A stretch of DNA of 32,137 nucleotides from Actinomycetes bacterium (GTDB taxonomy: Bacteria; Actinomycetota; Acidimicrobiia; Acidimicrobiales; Bog-793), in the NCBI GenBank assembly GCA_021785095.1, contig JAJYGM010000745.1, positions 1 through 32,137 of the forward strand, written 5' to 3'. Below are positions 1-8,098 of the stretch, one piece after another. Numbering within the stretch: the stretch's first letter is position 1; each line of letters begins with the position of its first letter. A model generated the notes under the pieces. That model did not search any database, was not told the origin of the DNA, and saw nothing but the letters and a program-made list of their open reading frames with translations. The position numbers were made by a program, and so were the translations under genes.

Positions 1-71
1 ATTTCCCGGGCGGCTGAGCGCGCCTGCCGGACTGATCGCCCCGGGTGCACCCGCGGACCGGGGACAGCCCG
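1..71. other. Short stretch upstream of ispG
   Basis: No complete gene is visible. Forward frame 3 reads a few codons from the left edge into a TGA at 15-17, so this could be the last codons of an upstream gene cut by the window, but five codons cannot be identified. The remainder is GC-rich and leads into the ispG -10 element; no clear -35 hexamer is seen. Confidence 0.3.
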
Positions 72-77
72 TAATCT
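72..77 (+). promoter_or_regulatory. -10 element TAATCT of a leaderless ispG promoter
   Basis: TAATCT ends 7 nt before the ATG at 85, so transcription would begin at or next to the start codon. No Shine-Dalgarno sequence precedes that ATG. The same spacing recurs at six other genes in the window. Confidence 0.65.
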
Positions 78-84
78 CAACGCA

Positions 85-1320
85 ATGGCACGAGTGACCG
101 GTTCGCTGTACGAACGTCGACAGACGCGGCAGATCCACGTGGGCGATGTCGCCGTCGGTGGTGGCGCGCCCATCAGCGTCCAGTCGATGACGACGACCAA
201 GACTGCCGACGTCGACGGCACGCTCTCCCAGATCTACGCGCTCGCGGCGGCGGGAGCGGACATCGTGCGGTGCACCTGCAACGAGCAGGCGGCGGCCGAG
301 GGGCTGGCGCACATCGTCCCGCGCTCGCCGGTCCCGATCATCGCCGACATCCACTTCCACTACGAGATGGCGCTTGCGGCTCTCGAGGCCGGTGTGCAGG
401 GGCTCCGCCTCAACCCGGGCAACCTGCGCAAGCCGGAGGAGATCAAGCTCGTCGCGTCCGAGGCACGCGACCGCGGTGTCCCGATCCGCATCGGCGTCAA
501 TGCGGGGTCGCTGCACAAGGAGCTGTACGAGCGTTTCGGAGGAGCCACCCCTGAGGCGCTCGTCGAGTCGGCCCGGATGGAGCTCGGCTACTTCGAGGAG
601 GTCGGGTTCGACGACGTGAAGATCTCGGTGAAGGCCTCCACGGTCCCGCTCATGATCGAGGCCTACCGCCTGGCGTCCGAGGCGTTCGATCACCCGCTGC
701 ACCTCGGTGTGACCGAGGCAGGTCCGCCCCCGGCCGGTCTCATCAAGGGGACGGCGGGGATGGCGACGCTCCTCGCGGAGGGAATCGGCGACACGATCCG
801 GTACTCGCTCACGGCCGACCCGGTCGAGGAGGCACGGGCGGGACGCCAGTTGCTCGAAGCGATGGGCCTTCGTGAGCGCAAGGGCCTCGATCTGATCGCC
901 TGCCCGTCGTGCGGCCGGGCGGAGATCGACGTGATCGGCGTCGCCAAACAAGTGCAGGCGGCGCTCGAGGAGAAGAACCTCCCCATCCAGGTGGCCGTGA
1001 TGGGCTGTGTCGTGAACGGCCCGGGCGAAGCACGCGAAGCTGATCTCGGGATCGCGGCCGGCCGGCATCGGGGACATCTGTTCATCAAGGGCAAGATCGT
1101 GCGGGTCGTCCCCGAGGACCAGATGGTCGAGGCGCTCGTGGCGGAGGCGGAGCGGCTCGTGACCGAAGGCATCGAGGCGCGGCTCGCCGCTGCGGACGCC
1201 GGCGCGGCCGAGGAAGCCGAAGCCGACCGGCGAGCGCTGTTCGAGGAGAAGGGCAAGGATGCGAACGCGTCAGAGGCGCGCGTCGAGCTGATCCGCAAGA
1301 CGGTCGAAGAGCACCACTGA
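85..1320 (+). CDS. ispG: 4-hydroxy-3-methylbut-2-en-1-yl diphosphate synthase (IspG/GcpE)
   Basis: This is the cytosolic [4Fe-4S] enzyme of the MEP isoprenoid pathway, which reductively converts 2-C-methyl-D-erythritol 2,4-cyclodiphosphate to HMBPP. The N-terminal TIM-barrel signature SVQSMTTTKT (residues 31-40) is present. The cluster ligands are Cys273 and Cys276 (ACPSCGRAE), Cys308 (MGCVVNGPGE) and Glu315, with the same spacing as E. coli IspG. At 411 aa it exceeds the usual 370-390 aa because of a charged Ala/Glu/Lys-rich tail of about 45 residues after the Fe-S domain. The ATG at 85 is supported by a TAATCT -10 box 7 nt upstream. It may be cotranscribed with the acetyltransferase gene 13 nt downstream. 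The identification is secure; the function of the tail is unknown. Confidence 0.97.
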   Translation: MARVTGSLYERRQTRQIHVGDVAVGGGAPISVQSMTTTKTADVDGTLSQIYALAAAGADIVRCTCNEQAAAEGLAHIVPRSPVPIIADIHFHYEMALAALEAGVQGLRLNPGNLRKPEEIKLVASEARDRGVPIRIGVNAGSLHKELYERFGGATPEALVESARMELGYFEEVGFDDVKISVKASTVPLMIEAYRLASEAFDHPLHLGVTEAGPPPAGLIKGTAGMATLLAEGIGDTIRYSLTADPVEEARAGRQLLEAMGLRERKGLDLIACPSCGRAEIDVIGVAKQVQAALEEKNLPIQVAVMGCVVNGPGEAREADLGIAAGRHRGHLFIKGKIVRVVPEDQMVEALVAEAERLVTEGIEARLAAADAGAAEEAEADRRALFEEKGKDANASEARVELIRKTVEEHH

Positions 1321-1333
1321 GCCTTCGCCTCCG

Positions 1334-2647
1334 ATGACGCCCGACGAGTCGTTGACCCAACCCTCAACAGGCTCGGTCCGCCCTGACGAGATCGAGCAGA
1401 CCCTCGACGCTGACGAGCTCGGGTTCGGATCGCGGCTGAGGCCGGAGTTCCGACAAGCTGTCGTGGAAGCGAGCGACGCCACGCGCACCGTGGCGAGCCG
1501 CGACGGCGGCGACATCGTCGGAGTGGCGGTCTCGGTTCCCTCCGAGATGACGTTGCCCGGTTTGGAGGTCGTCCCGACCGCCGCCGTGGTGGGCGTGGCC
1601 GTGTGGCCGACCCATCGGCGACAGGGCCGGTTGCGTTCGATGATGCGCTACCAGGTCGACGACCTTCGTGCCCGGGGCGACTGGATCGCCGTGCTCACAT
1701 CGAGCGAGGCGCCGATCTACCAGCGATTCGGGTACGGCCCGGCGACCCTCGCCACCTCCTACACGATCGAGTCGCGGGCGGTCAGCGTGGAGCCGCCGGG
1801 AGGCGCCCGGAGAAGCGCCGCCGACGGGGGCGAGGCGGACGGCAGGAGCGGCCGGGTGCGGTTCGTGACGCGCGAGGAAGCCGCCAAGGTGTTCCCCACC
1901 GTGCTCGAGCGGTACCAACGGACTCGGGCCGGCGAGGTCGCCCGCCTTTCCCTGGGGTGGTTCGACGTGCTCGGGGATCCGACGCCGGAGGATCAGAGAG
2001 CACGTTTTTACGTGGTGCACGATGACGGGGGCGAGGTGCAGGGATACGCCTCGTACCGGATCGTCGTCGAAGAGCGAGGGCGACGCCAACGGGTCTTGAA
2101 GCTCGACGAGCTCTGCTCGACCTCTGCGTTCACCTACGAGGCGCTCTGGGCTTATCTCGTGGACGTCGATCTGATCTCGCGCATCGACACCGGCGGCCGC
2201 CCGATCGACGAACCGATTCGTTGGGCGCTCTCGGACTACCGGCGCATGCGCCCGCTCGGCACGAGTGAGCACACGTTCGTCCGGCTCATAGACGTGGAGC
2301 GTGCCCTGGCGGCACGACGGTACGAGGACGAGGGTTCGCTCGTCCTGTCGGTGACGGATCGGTTCTGCCCCTGGAACGAGGGCACGTACCGGATCACGGT
2401 GGCCGGCGACCACGGCGGCGGCGGGGGGGAGGCAGCCGTGGAGGTTGAACGGGAGGGCGAGGGCCGGGGTCGGCGTCCCGACATCCGGCTCGACGTCTCC
2501 GCCCTCGCCAGCATGTACCTCGGAGGCATCAGACCGAGCGCGCTCGCTCAGGTCGGACTCGTCGAGGAGCTGGTGGGAGGGGCGCTCGACGTCGCCGACC
2601 ACATGTTCGTCGGGCCGGTCCCGCCGTACTGCACGACGTCGTTCTGA
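1334..2647 (+). CDS. Eis-like GNAT family N-acetyltransferase
   Basis: A 437-aa protein with the layout of the Eis family: an N-terminal GNAT domain, a second GNAT-like region and a C-terminal sterol-carrier-like domain. The acetyl-CoA pyrophosphate loop is visible as THRRQGRL (about residues 93-100) after the beta-strand VVGVAVWP. It is followed by an IYQRFGYG segment (about 128-135) that in Eis carries the catalytic Tyr. The protein ends in Phe; in mycobacterial Eis the C-terminal carboxylate is the proposed catalytic base, so the short C-terminal tail fits. Eis-type enzymes acetylate amines, including aminoglycosides and lysine side chains, but the substrate here cannot be read from sequence. 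The start ATG at 1334 lies 13 nt after the ispG stop with no good ribosome-binding site, so it may depend on coupling to ispG. The gene converges on the YhaN-like gene with a 21-nt gap. Confidence 0.85.
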   Translation: MTPDESLTQPSTGSVRPDEIEQTLDADELGFGSRLRPEFRQAVVEASDATRTVASRDGGDIVGVAVSVPSEMTLPGLEVVPTAAVVGVAVWPTHRRQGRLRSMMRYQVDDLRARGDWIAVLTSSEAPIYQRFGYGPATLATSYTIESRAVSVEPPGGARRSAADGGEADGRSGRVRFVTREEAAKVFPTVLERYQRTRAGEVARLSLGWFDVLGDPTPEDQRARFYVVHDDGGEVQGYASYRIVVEERGRRQRVLKLDELCSTSAFTYEALWAYLVDVDLISRIDTGGRPIDEPIRWALSDYRRMRPLGTSEHTFVRLIDVERALAARRYEDEGSLVLSVTDRFCPWNEGTYRITVAGDHGGGGGEAAVEVEREGEGRGRRPDIRLDVSALASMYLGGIRPSALAQVGLVEELVGGALDVADHMFVGPVPPYCTTSF

Positions 2648-2668
2648 ACTGCTTGCGGAGCCATCGCG

Positions 2669-5600
2669 TCACAGTCCAGGTTCGACGGGGCCGATCCGGG
2701 GAAACGAGCAGCTCGTGCTCGAGAGCTCGACCACCCTGCAGTCGATGCCTTCGCAGACTCCCTCCAACAGCTCGGCCACGTGAGGGTGACAGGTCAGGTA
2801 GATGACCTGGTGGGTCCCCGAGGATGCAGCGAGCTCCCGCGCCATCGCAGCCTGTCTGACCGGATCGAAGTTCACGAGGACGTCGTCGAGCACGATCGGC
2901 AACGGCACGTACCGGTCCGCGAACGTCTCGGCAAGGCCGAGGCGGATGGACAGGTACAGCTGTTCGGTCGTCCCGCGACTGAGGTCCGCCGCGTCGATGG
3001 CGCGACCGTCCGATTGGATCGCGCGGATCGTCGGCTTGGATGTGTCCCCCGCAGCGTCCACGCCGAGGCGGACATAGCGCCCATCAGTGACCCTCGTGAA
3101 GTGGCGGACCGCCCGTTCGAGGACGAGCGGCTGGCGGCGCTCCTCGTATCGCCGCAGCGTGCGCTGCAGGAGGTACCTCGCCCCGCTCGCCACGAGATAT
3201 CGGCGAACGAGCTCCTGCAAGGTGCCCTCGAGCTCGGTGCATCGCTGCTCGAGAGCGGGGACGTCGCTCGACCGCGCGAGCTCGTCGAGGTCGCGCTGCA
3301 GTCCCTCGTGCGCGCGGAGAGCGTCGTCGTAGCGAGACTCGAGCTCGTCGAGCTCACAGCGCGACGTCTCCTTCTCTGCCTCCCACTCGAGGATCCGTCC
3401 GCTCCAGAGCTCGAGGCGTAGCGCATCGGACTGCTCACCGTGTCCGAGCATCCTGTCGAGCGCCCGCTCCGCGTCGGCGAGGCGTCGCTCGAGGTCGACT
3501 CGCATCGACGACCGCTCCTCCACCTCGCCGAGGCGCGCCAGCATCGCCGAGACCAGGCCCTGGAGGTGGTCTTCGAGAAGTGGCAAGTCGCCGGCTCCCC
3601 ATTGCACCTCGGCGACGCCCTCCGGCGACCTCTCCGGTGCCGGTGCGGCAGCCGCGACACCCGTCCCGAGGGCCCTTGCGAGCCGGACGACGCTCGAGTC
3701 GAACGTCGCGATCTCCGCCTCTGCGGCCGGAAGCTCCTCGTGGATCCGCCGTCGAGCCCGGATGCGCTCGGCGAGCTGGTCGAGTCGATCGAGGACCGCG
3801 AACACCTTCTGCGGTTCGAGATCGGGGAGCCCTGACCCGCGGGCGACGTCGCCGATCTCCTGCTCGACGAGAGCGAGAGTGTCGGCAGCTCCGCGCTCTG
3901 CCGTGAGTGCCTCGTCCAACGCCTGGGCCGCCTCGAGTTGGCGCTCTCGAGCGGTGTCTGCCGTGCGCCTTCGATCGAGCTGGATCTCGACCTCGCCGAT
4001 CAAGCGCTGGACGCGCGGGCTCGAGAGGTGGTCGGGATCCTGACCGAGCCCCAGCTCTGCGAGGAGCTCCAGCGCTTGTGTCCTCGCGAGCTCCAGATCC
4101 CGACGAGATCGAGCCAGGGATGTGGGCACCTGTGATCGGTGGGCCGCGGTAACAGCGCCTTCGGCTGTGGCGGGCTGTTGGGCGTGCGTGTATGACCCGG
4201 CCAGGATCCCGGATGTCTCACTTCCCGCGCCGGGGGACCGGAGCATCCACCTGCCCCAGAGGGCGGAGAGGACGACGGCGAGAGCAAGCAGCGCCAACAG
4301 AGCTCCCGGGACGACTTGACGGCGAGCGATGAGCAGCTCGGCCGCCGCTCCGAGAGCGACCGTGGCGATCACGGCGAACACCGTCATCACGCGAGCCGCG
4401 CGTGCGCCGGGGCCGGTCGAGGTACCCCCCGTGGCAGCCGAGAGCGACTCAGCAGCGGCCGCCGCGACAGCGGCTGCCCGCCGGCTCTCCTCGAGCTCCT
4501 CTGCCTGGCGGGCGCGTGCCTCGAGCTCGCCCAGCTCCACGACTCGCTGCCGGAGCTCCGTCAACCCTGCCATGCGCGACCGGAGCGCCGCCTCGGCGGG
4601 CAGGTCGGCCGCGTCCAAGACGACGTCGCCATCGCGGCTTTGCCGGCCGCTCGCGCCTTCGGTTCCGTGCTCGGACATGAACGCCAACCGAGCCCTCACG
4701 CTCGCGGCGGAGGCGGCCGCGGCCTTCGCGTCGGCGCGAGCCTGTGCGAGCTTCGACAGGAGCGGCCTGATCTCGACGCGGATGGCCTCTGCCTCGAAGT
4801 CCTCGGCCCCCGCGACCTCGAGCGCCCAGTCTCCGCCGAGCTCCGACACCTTCGACTCGATGGACTGGGTCAAGGACACGGCCTGGTCGCGCAGTTGCCG
4901 CCACCTACCGGTCCGTTCGAGATGGCCCGACAGTTGGCGCGCGACCGTGCGGATCTGCTCGCCTGCGTCGAGGACGGCGCCGTCGTCCCGAGAGAGCGGC
5001 GGCAGCGCGTCGAGCTCTTGCTCGAGAGCGCCACGGTCCGAGAGGACGTCCCAGCACTGCAGGAGGAGGTCGAGCTCGCGCGCCCGGGACCGCACCCGCT
5101 CGCGCCGCTCGCGCAGCTCGACGACCTCCGCCTCCGCCCGCCGCCCTTCCGCCTGCAGGGCGGCGAAGCGGGAGGACTCCGCTCGCGCATCGGCGAGCAT
5201 CTGCTGCGACGACGTCAGCTGTACCGCCAGAGCGTTTGCTTCGCCGCCCTGTCGGGGCCGGACGAGCTTCTCGCGCCGCGCCTCCAGCTCCTTGAGGGCT
5301 CGCGCCGCCGATCTCCGCTGTCCGAGGATGCTCGACGAGAACAGCACCTCCCGGACCTCGTCACTCGACATGCCGTCGAGCCGCTTCAGGTCGTCCAGAT
5401 CCACCGCGAAGACAGCGCGGAAGAGGTCGCCGTTGGCGTGGCCGAGCAGCTGCGCGAGTTCCTGCTCACTGCCGGCTGACCCGTCGGGCCTCGTCACGTT
5501 CGACCGCTTCGACGGCGAGGCGTGGCGCTCGATCAGCCACTCGTCCCCCGAGGCGTCGAGGAGGCTCACCCGCCCGCCATGACGCCCTCCGTTGACCGGC

Positions 5601-5914
5601 ACGCGAAATCTCGCCGACCGCCGGGTGGGGAACCCGAAGAGAACAGCCGTGACGAAATCGAAGATCGTCGACTTCCCGGCCTCGTTCGGGCCGAGCACGA
5701 TCGTCATCCCGGCGGCCAGCTGCGGGAGCGTCAGGTTCGAGAGCGAGCCGAAACCGTCGACGGACAGCCCTCCGAGCCGGATGCGAGGTACCAGCTCGTC
5801 GGGGGAGTAGAGGGTCTGCTCGACACCGTCGACCGGCACTGCCAGCAGCTCGGGACGGAGGACCTCGCCACCGGTTGCACCGGACGTCCCTCCCGGGCGA
5901 GCGATGCCGGTCAC
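2669..5914 (-). CDS. YhaN-like SMC/Rad50-type AAA ATPase with internal membrane segments
   Basis: A 1081-aa ATPase of the SMC/RecN/Rad50 class, closest in layout to the YhaN family. Walker A is GPNEAGKST at about residues 75-83. The C-terminal half of the nucleotide site has the signature SRGTTEQLYLSIRLGL, Walker B PIVLDDVLVNFD and an H-loop LTCHPH. Between them lie two long Ala/Glu/Arg-rich coiled-coil arms. In the middle, at about residues 510-560, are two hydrophobic stretches (MTVFAVIATVALG and ALLALLALAVVLSALW) that look like a membrane hairpin. The start is taken as the GTG at 5914, which overlaps the phosphoesterase stop in a GTGA junction and has GAAGG a few bases upstream; an in-frame start farther upstream would overlap the neighbour by 64 bp. 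It likely acts with the upstream phosphoesterase in DNA-end or repair processing. Family assignment is good; the exact role is inferred. Confidence 0.88.
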   Translation of the reverse strand: MTGIARPGGTSGATGGEVLRPELLAVPVDGVEQTLYSPDELVPRIRLGGLSVDGFGSLSNLTLPQLAAGMTIVLGPNEAGKSTIFDFVTAVLFGFPTRRSARFRVPVNGGRHGGRVSLLDASGDEWLIERHASPSKRSNVTRPDGSAGSEQELAQLLGHANGDLFRAVFAVDLDDLKRLDGMSSDEVREVLFSSSILGQRRSAARALKELEARREKLVRPRQGGEANALAVQLTSSQQMLADARAESSRFAALQAEGRRAEAEVVELRERRERVRSRARELDLLLQCWDVLSDRGALEQELDALPPLSRDDGAVLDAGEQIRTVARQLSGHLERTGRWRQLRDQAVSLTQSIESKVSELGGDWALEVAGAEDFEAEAIRVEIRPLLSKLAQARADAKAAAASAASVRARLAFMSEHGTEGASGRQSRDGDVVLDAADLPAEAALRSRMAGLTELRQRVVELGELEARARQAEELEESRRAAAVAAAAAESLSAATGGTSTGPGARAARVMTVFAVIATVALGAAAELLIARRQVVPGALLALLALAVVLSALWGRWMLRSPGAGSETSGILAGSYTHAQQPATAEGAVTAAHRSQVPTSLARSRRDLELARTQALELLAELGLGQDPDHLSSPRVQRLIGEVEIQLDRRRTADTARERQLEAAQALDEALTAERGAADTLALVEQEIGDVARGSGLPDLEPQKVFAVLDRLDQLAERIRARRRIHEELPAAEAEIATFDSSVVRLARALGTGVAAAAPAPERSPEGVAEVQWGAGDLPLLEDHLQGLVSAMLARLGEVEERSSMRVDLERRLADAERALDRMLGHGEQSDALRLELWSGRILEWEAEKETSRCELDELESRYDDALRAHEGLQRDLDELARSSDVPALEQRCTELEGTLQELVRRYLVASGARYLLQRTLRRYEERRQPLVLERAVRHFTRVTDGRYVRLGVDAAGDTSKPTIRAIQSDGRAIDAADLSRGTTEQLYLSIRLGLAETFADRYVPLPIVLDDVLVNFDPVRQAAMARELAASSGTHQVIYLTCHPHVAELLEGVCEGIDCRVVELSSTSCSFPRIGPVEPGL

Positions 5915-7215
5915 TCCTGCACCTTCACGAGGTCGAGGGCGGCCACGGCAAATGCACGCACGAGGTCGGGCCAAGCCAGCTCGTGGCGCAGGAGCTCGCG
6001 TGCCAGGAGATCCAGCTCCCGCGGCATCTTTCCGAGGAGGTCTCCCACCTCATCGGTGTCGAGGCCGCCGGCGCTCAGCTCATCTGCCATGCGGACAAGC
6101 TCGCCGGCGAAGTCCTCATCTCGCCTCAACTCGTCCAGGTCCAGCACCGGCGCTGTCTCGACCCTGAGGTGATCCCACCACACGAACGGCGAGACCTGCC
6201 TGCAGTCGCTCCGCAGCGTCTGCAGCAATTCCTCGAGGACGCTCTCGCGGGCGAGCTCCGCGTGCACCGTGCCTCTTCCGCGGAGCACTCCGTGAAGGAC
6301 GAGCGATCGCCCGTTGCTCTTCGCGAGCTCGGACGAGGCGAGCTCGGACAGCTCCGCCCGAACGTCGTCCAAGCCGTCCAGCCCTTCGATCTCGAGCGTC
6401 ACCGGCGAGAAGCGAATCCGGTCGCATGCGACCGCCTCGACCCCGCGCACCCGCCCGTCCCGGACTTCGACGACAGTTGCGCCCTTCGGACCCGACTCGC
6501 TCGGCTTGGGGCTCCTCGCCTGCAGGTCCCCCGGGTACACGACCCACGGGTCGGACCGGTCGGGTGCTCCGCTCAGCACCATGCGTGAGTGGATGTGGCC
6601 GAGCGCCCAGTAGTCGAGACCGGCTTCCCGGAGGTCCGAGAGCGTGCAGGGGCTGTAGAGGGCGTAGCCGTCGGCGGCGCCGGCGACGTTGCAGTGGAGG
6701 ACACCGACCTGAAGCCCGGGCCCCGGCTGCCGGAAGTATCCGAGCGCAAGGTTCTCGGTCACGTCGCGATGGCCGTAGCTGACTCCCTGGACGATCGCGA
6801 TCTGCTCACCGCCTCGGACCACGGGAACCGCTTCGACCGCCCCGGCGCCGAAGACGTGCACGAGCTCGGGCCAGCTCGAGACTGCGGACCAGCCCTCCTC
6901 GACGGGATCGTGGTTCCCGTGGGCCACGAACGTCGGGATGCCGGCGTCCGAGAGCCGTTCGAGCCCGTCACGGAACCGCAGTTGGGCTCGCAGGCCTCGT
7001 TCGGCACCGTCGTAGATGTCTCCTGCGAGAACGAGAAAGGCCGCGTCGCGCTCGAGGCACAGAAGCACCAACTGGTCGAACGCCTCGAGGGACGCTTCGC
7101 GGAGCGCCGCCCCGACGTGGGGAGCGGACAGGCTCACCCCCTTGAAGGGGGTGTCGAGGTGGAGATCTGCCGCGTGAACGAAGCAGAAGTCCCGCCGAGG
7201 TCTCGAAGTGTCCAT
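5911..7215 (-). CDS. YhaO/SbcD-like metallophosphoesterase (Mre11-type nuclease)
   Basis: A 434-aa calcineurin-like phosphoesterase with all the metal-binding blocks in order: ADLHLD (Asp17, His19), LAGDIYD, AHGNHDP, GVLHCN and ALGHIHSR. The C-terminal third is alpha-helical, as in the YhaO/SbcD/Mre11 nucleases. With the coupled downstream SMC-type ATPase (GTGA overlap) it forms the nuclease-ATPase pair expected of an Mre11-Rad50-like complex. The start is placed at the ATG at 7215 because a TATGTT -10 box lies exactly 7 nt upstream; the in-frame codons farther upstream encode non-conserved sequence that would run into the divergent promoter. Transcription diverges from the VOC gene, and the two -10 boxes are about 70 bp apart. 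It could alternatively be annotated as a DNA repair exonuclease; YhaO-like is preferred because of its YhaN-like partner. Confidence 0.9.
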   Translation of the reverse strand: MDTSRPRRDFCFVHAADLHLDTPFKGVSLSAPHVGAALREASLEAFDQLVLLCLERDAAFLVLAGDIYDGAERGLRAQLRFRDGLERLSDAGIPTFVAHGNHDPVEEGWSAVSSWPELVHVFGAGAVEAVPVVRGGEQIAIVQGVSYGHRDVTENLALGYFRQPGPGLQVGVLHCNVAGAADGYALYSPCTLSDLREAGLDYWALGHIHSRMVLSGAPDRSDPWVVYPGDLQARSPKPSESGPKGATVVEVRDGRVRGVEAVACDRIRFSPVTLEIEGLDGLDDVRAELSELASSELAKSNGRSLVLHGVLRGRGTVHAELARESVLEELLQTLRSDCRQVSPFVWWDHLRVETAPVLDLDELRRDEDFAGELVRMADELSAGGLDTDEVGDLLGKMPRELDLLARELLRHELAWPDLVRAFAVAALDLVKVQE

Positions 7216-7222
7216 CGATCGG

Positions 7223-7228
7223 AACATA
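7223..7228 (-). promoter_or_regulatory. -10 element TATGTT of the phosphoesterase gene (leaderless)
   Basis: Read on the minus strand, TATGTT ends 7 nt before the ATG at 7215. This chooses 7215 over the other in-frame ATG at 7227, which overlaps the element itself. Confidence 0.6.
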
Positions 7229-7296
7229 CTCAAGGGGTGCGCGCAGGCCGGGGATCCCTCCACCTCCCGGGAGCGCGACACTCTCGGCCCGTGGCG

Positions 7297-7302
7297 TAGC
7301 GT
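7297..7302 (+). promoter_or_regulatory. -10 element TAGCGT of the VOC-crotonase operon (leaderless)
   Basis: TAGCGT ends 7 nt before the GTG at 7310. A weak -35 candidate, GCGACA at 7275-7280, lies 16 nt upstream. No ribosome-binding site is present. Confidence 0.6.
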
Positions 7303-7309
7303 TCGCGTG

Positions 7310-8098
7310 GTGATCCCACCTGTTCGGCTCCGGCAGGTCGTCCTCATCACGAACGACCTCCCGGCGGTGACGGCGGACCTCGAGTCGTCGCTCGGCCTCG
7401 ATGCAGGTTACGCGGACCGAGGCGTCGAGCTCTTCGGGCTCGAGAACCGCGTCCTCGCCGCCGGCGACTGCTTCATCGAGGTGCTCACCCCGGTCAGCAC
7501 CGCGTGCACGGGTGCGCGCTATCTCGCTCGGCGCGGTGGCCGGGACGGCGGCTACATGGCGATCTTCCAATGCGACGAACGAGACGGCATCCGCCGCCGC
7601 GTAGCAGATGTCGGCGTCCGCGTGGTCTGGCAGGCCGATCTCGAGGACATCTCCGGAACCCACCTCGATCCACGAGACGTCCCGGGCGCCATCGTCTCCC
7701 TCGACTGGGCCGACCCGCCCGAGTCCTGGCACTGGGCAGGGCCGGCGTGGCAGGGCACCCAGGCGGGAGAGTCGGCCACGAGACGCCCCGGTGGCATCAC
7801 CGGCCTCACCGTCGCCGTCGAGGACCCGCCTGCAACTGCCACGAGGTGGGCACAGGTGCTCGGTCACGGCGTGGAACAGGAAGGCCCGGTCCTCTGGTTG
7901 CGCGACGCCGCCCAGCGTCTCGAGTTCGTCTCCGCCTCGCGACGGGAGGACGAGGGCATCGTCGGCTGGAGCCTCGCGCTCGCACCGGTGCCGGGCGCGC
8001 CGCCGGCTCTCGATCGTGTCATCGGCGGAGTCAGGATGATCGTGGAACCGCTCGAAGGGGAGCTGCACCGCCAACAGCAGGAGGGACACAGATCATGA
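7310..8098 (+). CDS. VOC-fold (glyoxalase-like) protein
   Basis: A 262-aa protein of the vicinal-oxygen-chelate/glyoxalase-like type. The N-terminal half (RQVVLITNDLPAVTADLESSLGL) and the C-terminal half (GITGLTVAVEDPPATATRWAQVLGH) each resemble a VOC beta-alpha-beta-beta-beta unit, so the protein is probably a tandem repeat of the module in one chain. The usual metal ligands (a His near the start of each half) are not evident, so catalytic activity is uncertain. The GTG start at 7310 is set by the upstream -10 box; a second GTG at 7307 is possible. Its stop overlaps the crotonase start by 4 bp (ATGA), so both are made from one message. The substrate is unknown; the coupling to a crotonase suggests CoA-thioester chemistry. 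Confidence 0.75.
   Translation: MIPPVRLRQVVLITNDLPAVTADLESSLGLDAGYADRGVELFGLENRVLAAGDCFIEVLTPVSTACTGARYLARRGGRDGGYMAIFQCDERDGIRRRVADVGVRVVWQADLEDISGTHLDPRDVPGAIVSLDWADPPESWHWAGPAWQGTQAGESATRRPGGITGLTVAVEDPPATATRWAQVLGHGVEQEGPVLWLRDAAQRLEFVSASRREDEGIVGWSLALAPVPGAPPALDRVIGGVRMIVEPLEGELHRQQQEGHRS

Noticed and set aside
1364..2602. A long open frame (about 410 codons) antisense to the Eis-like gene
   Set aside because: It has no recognisable motifs, and its amino acid make-up (rich in Arg, His, Val, Asp) is the mirror of a GC-rich gene on the other strand. The plus-strand frame has clear family motifs.
4316..5582. Two long plus-strand open frames opposite the YhaN-like gene
   Set aside because: Both are Arg/Ser/Ala-rich and low in complexity, as expected opposite a coding strand at high GC. 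The minus strand carries intact Walker, signature and H-loop motifs.
7216..7350. Longer N-terminus for the phosphoesterase
   Set aside because: It would run through the TATGTT -10 box and into the VOC gene. The conserved domain begins a few residues after the ATG at 7215.
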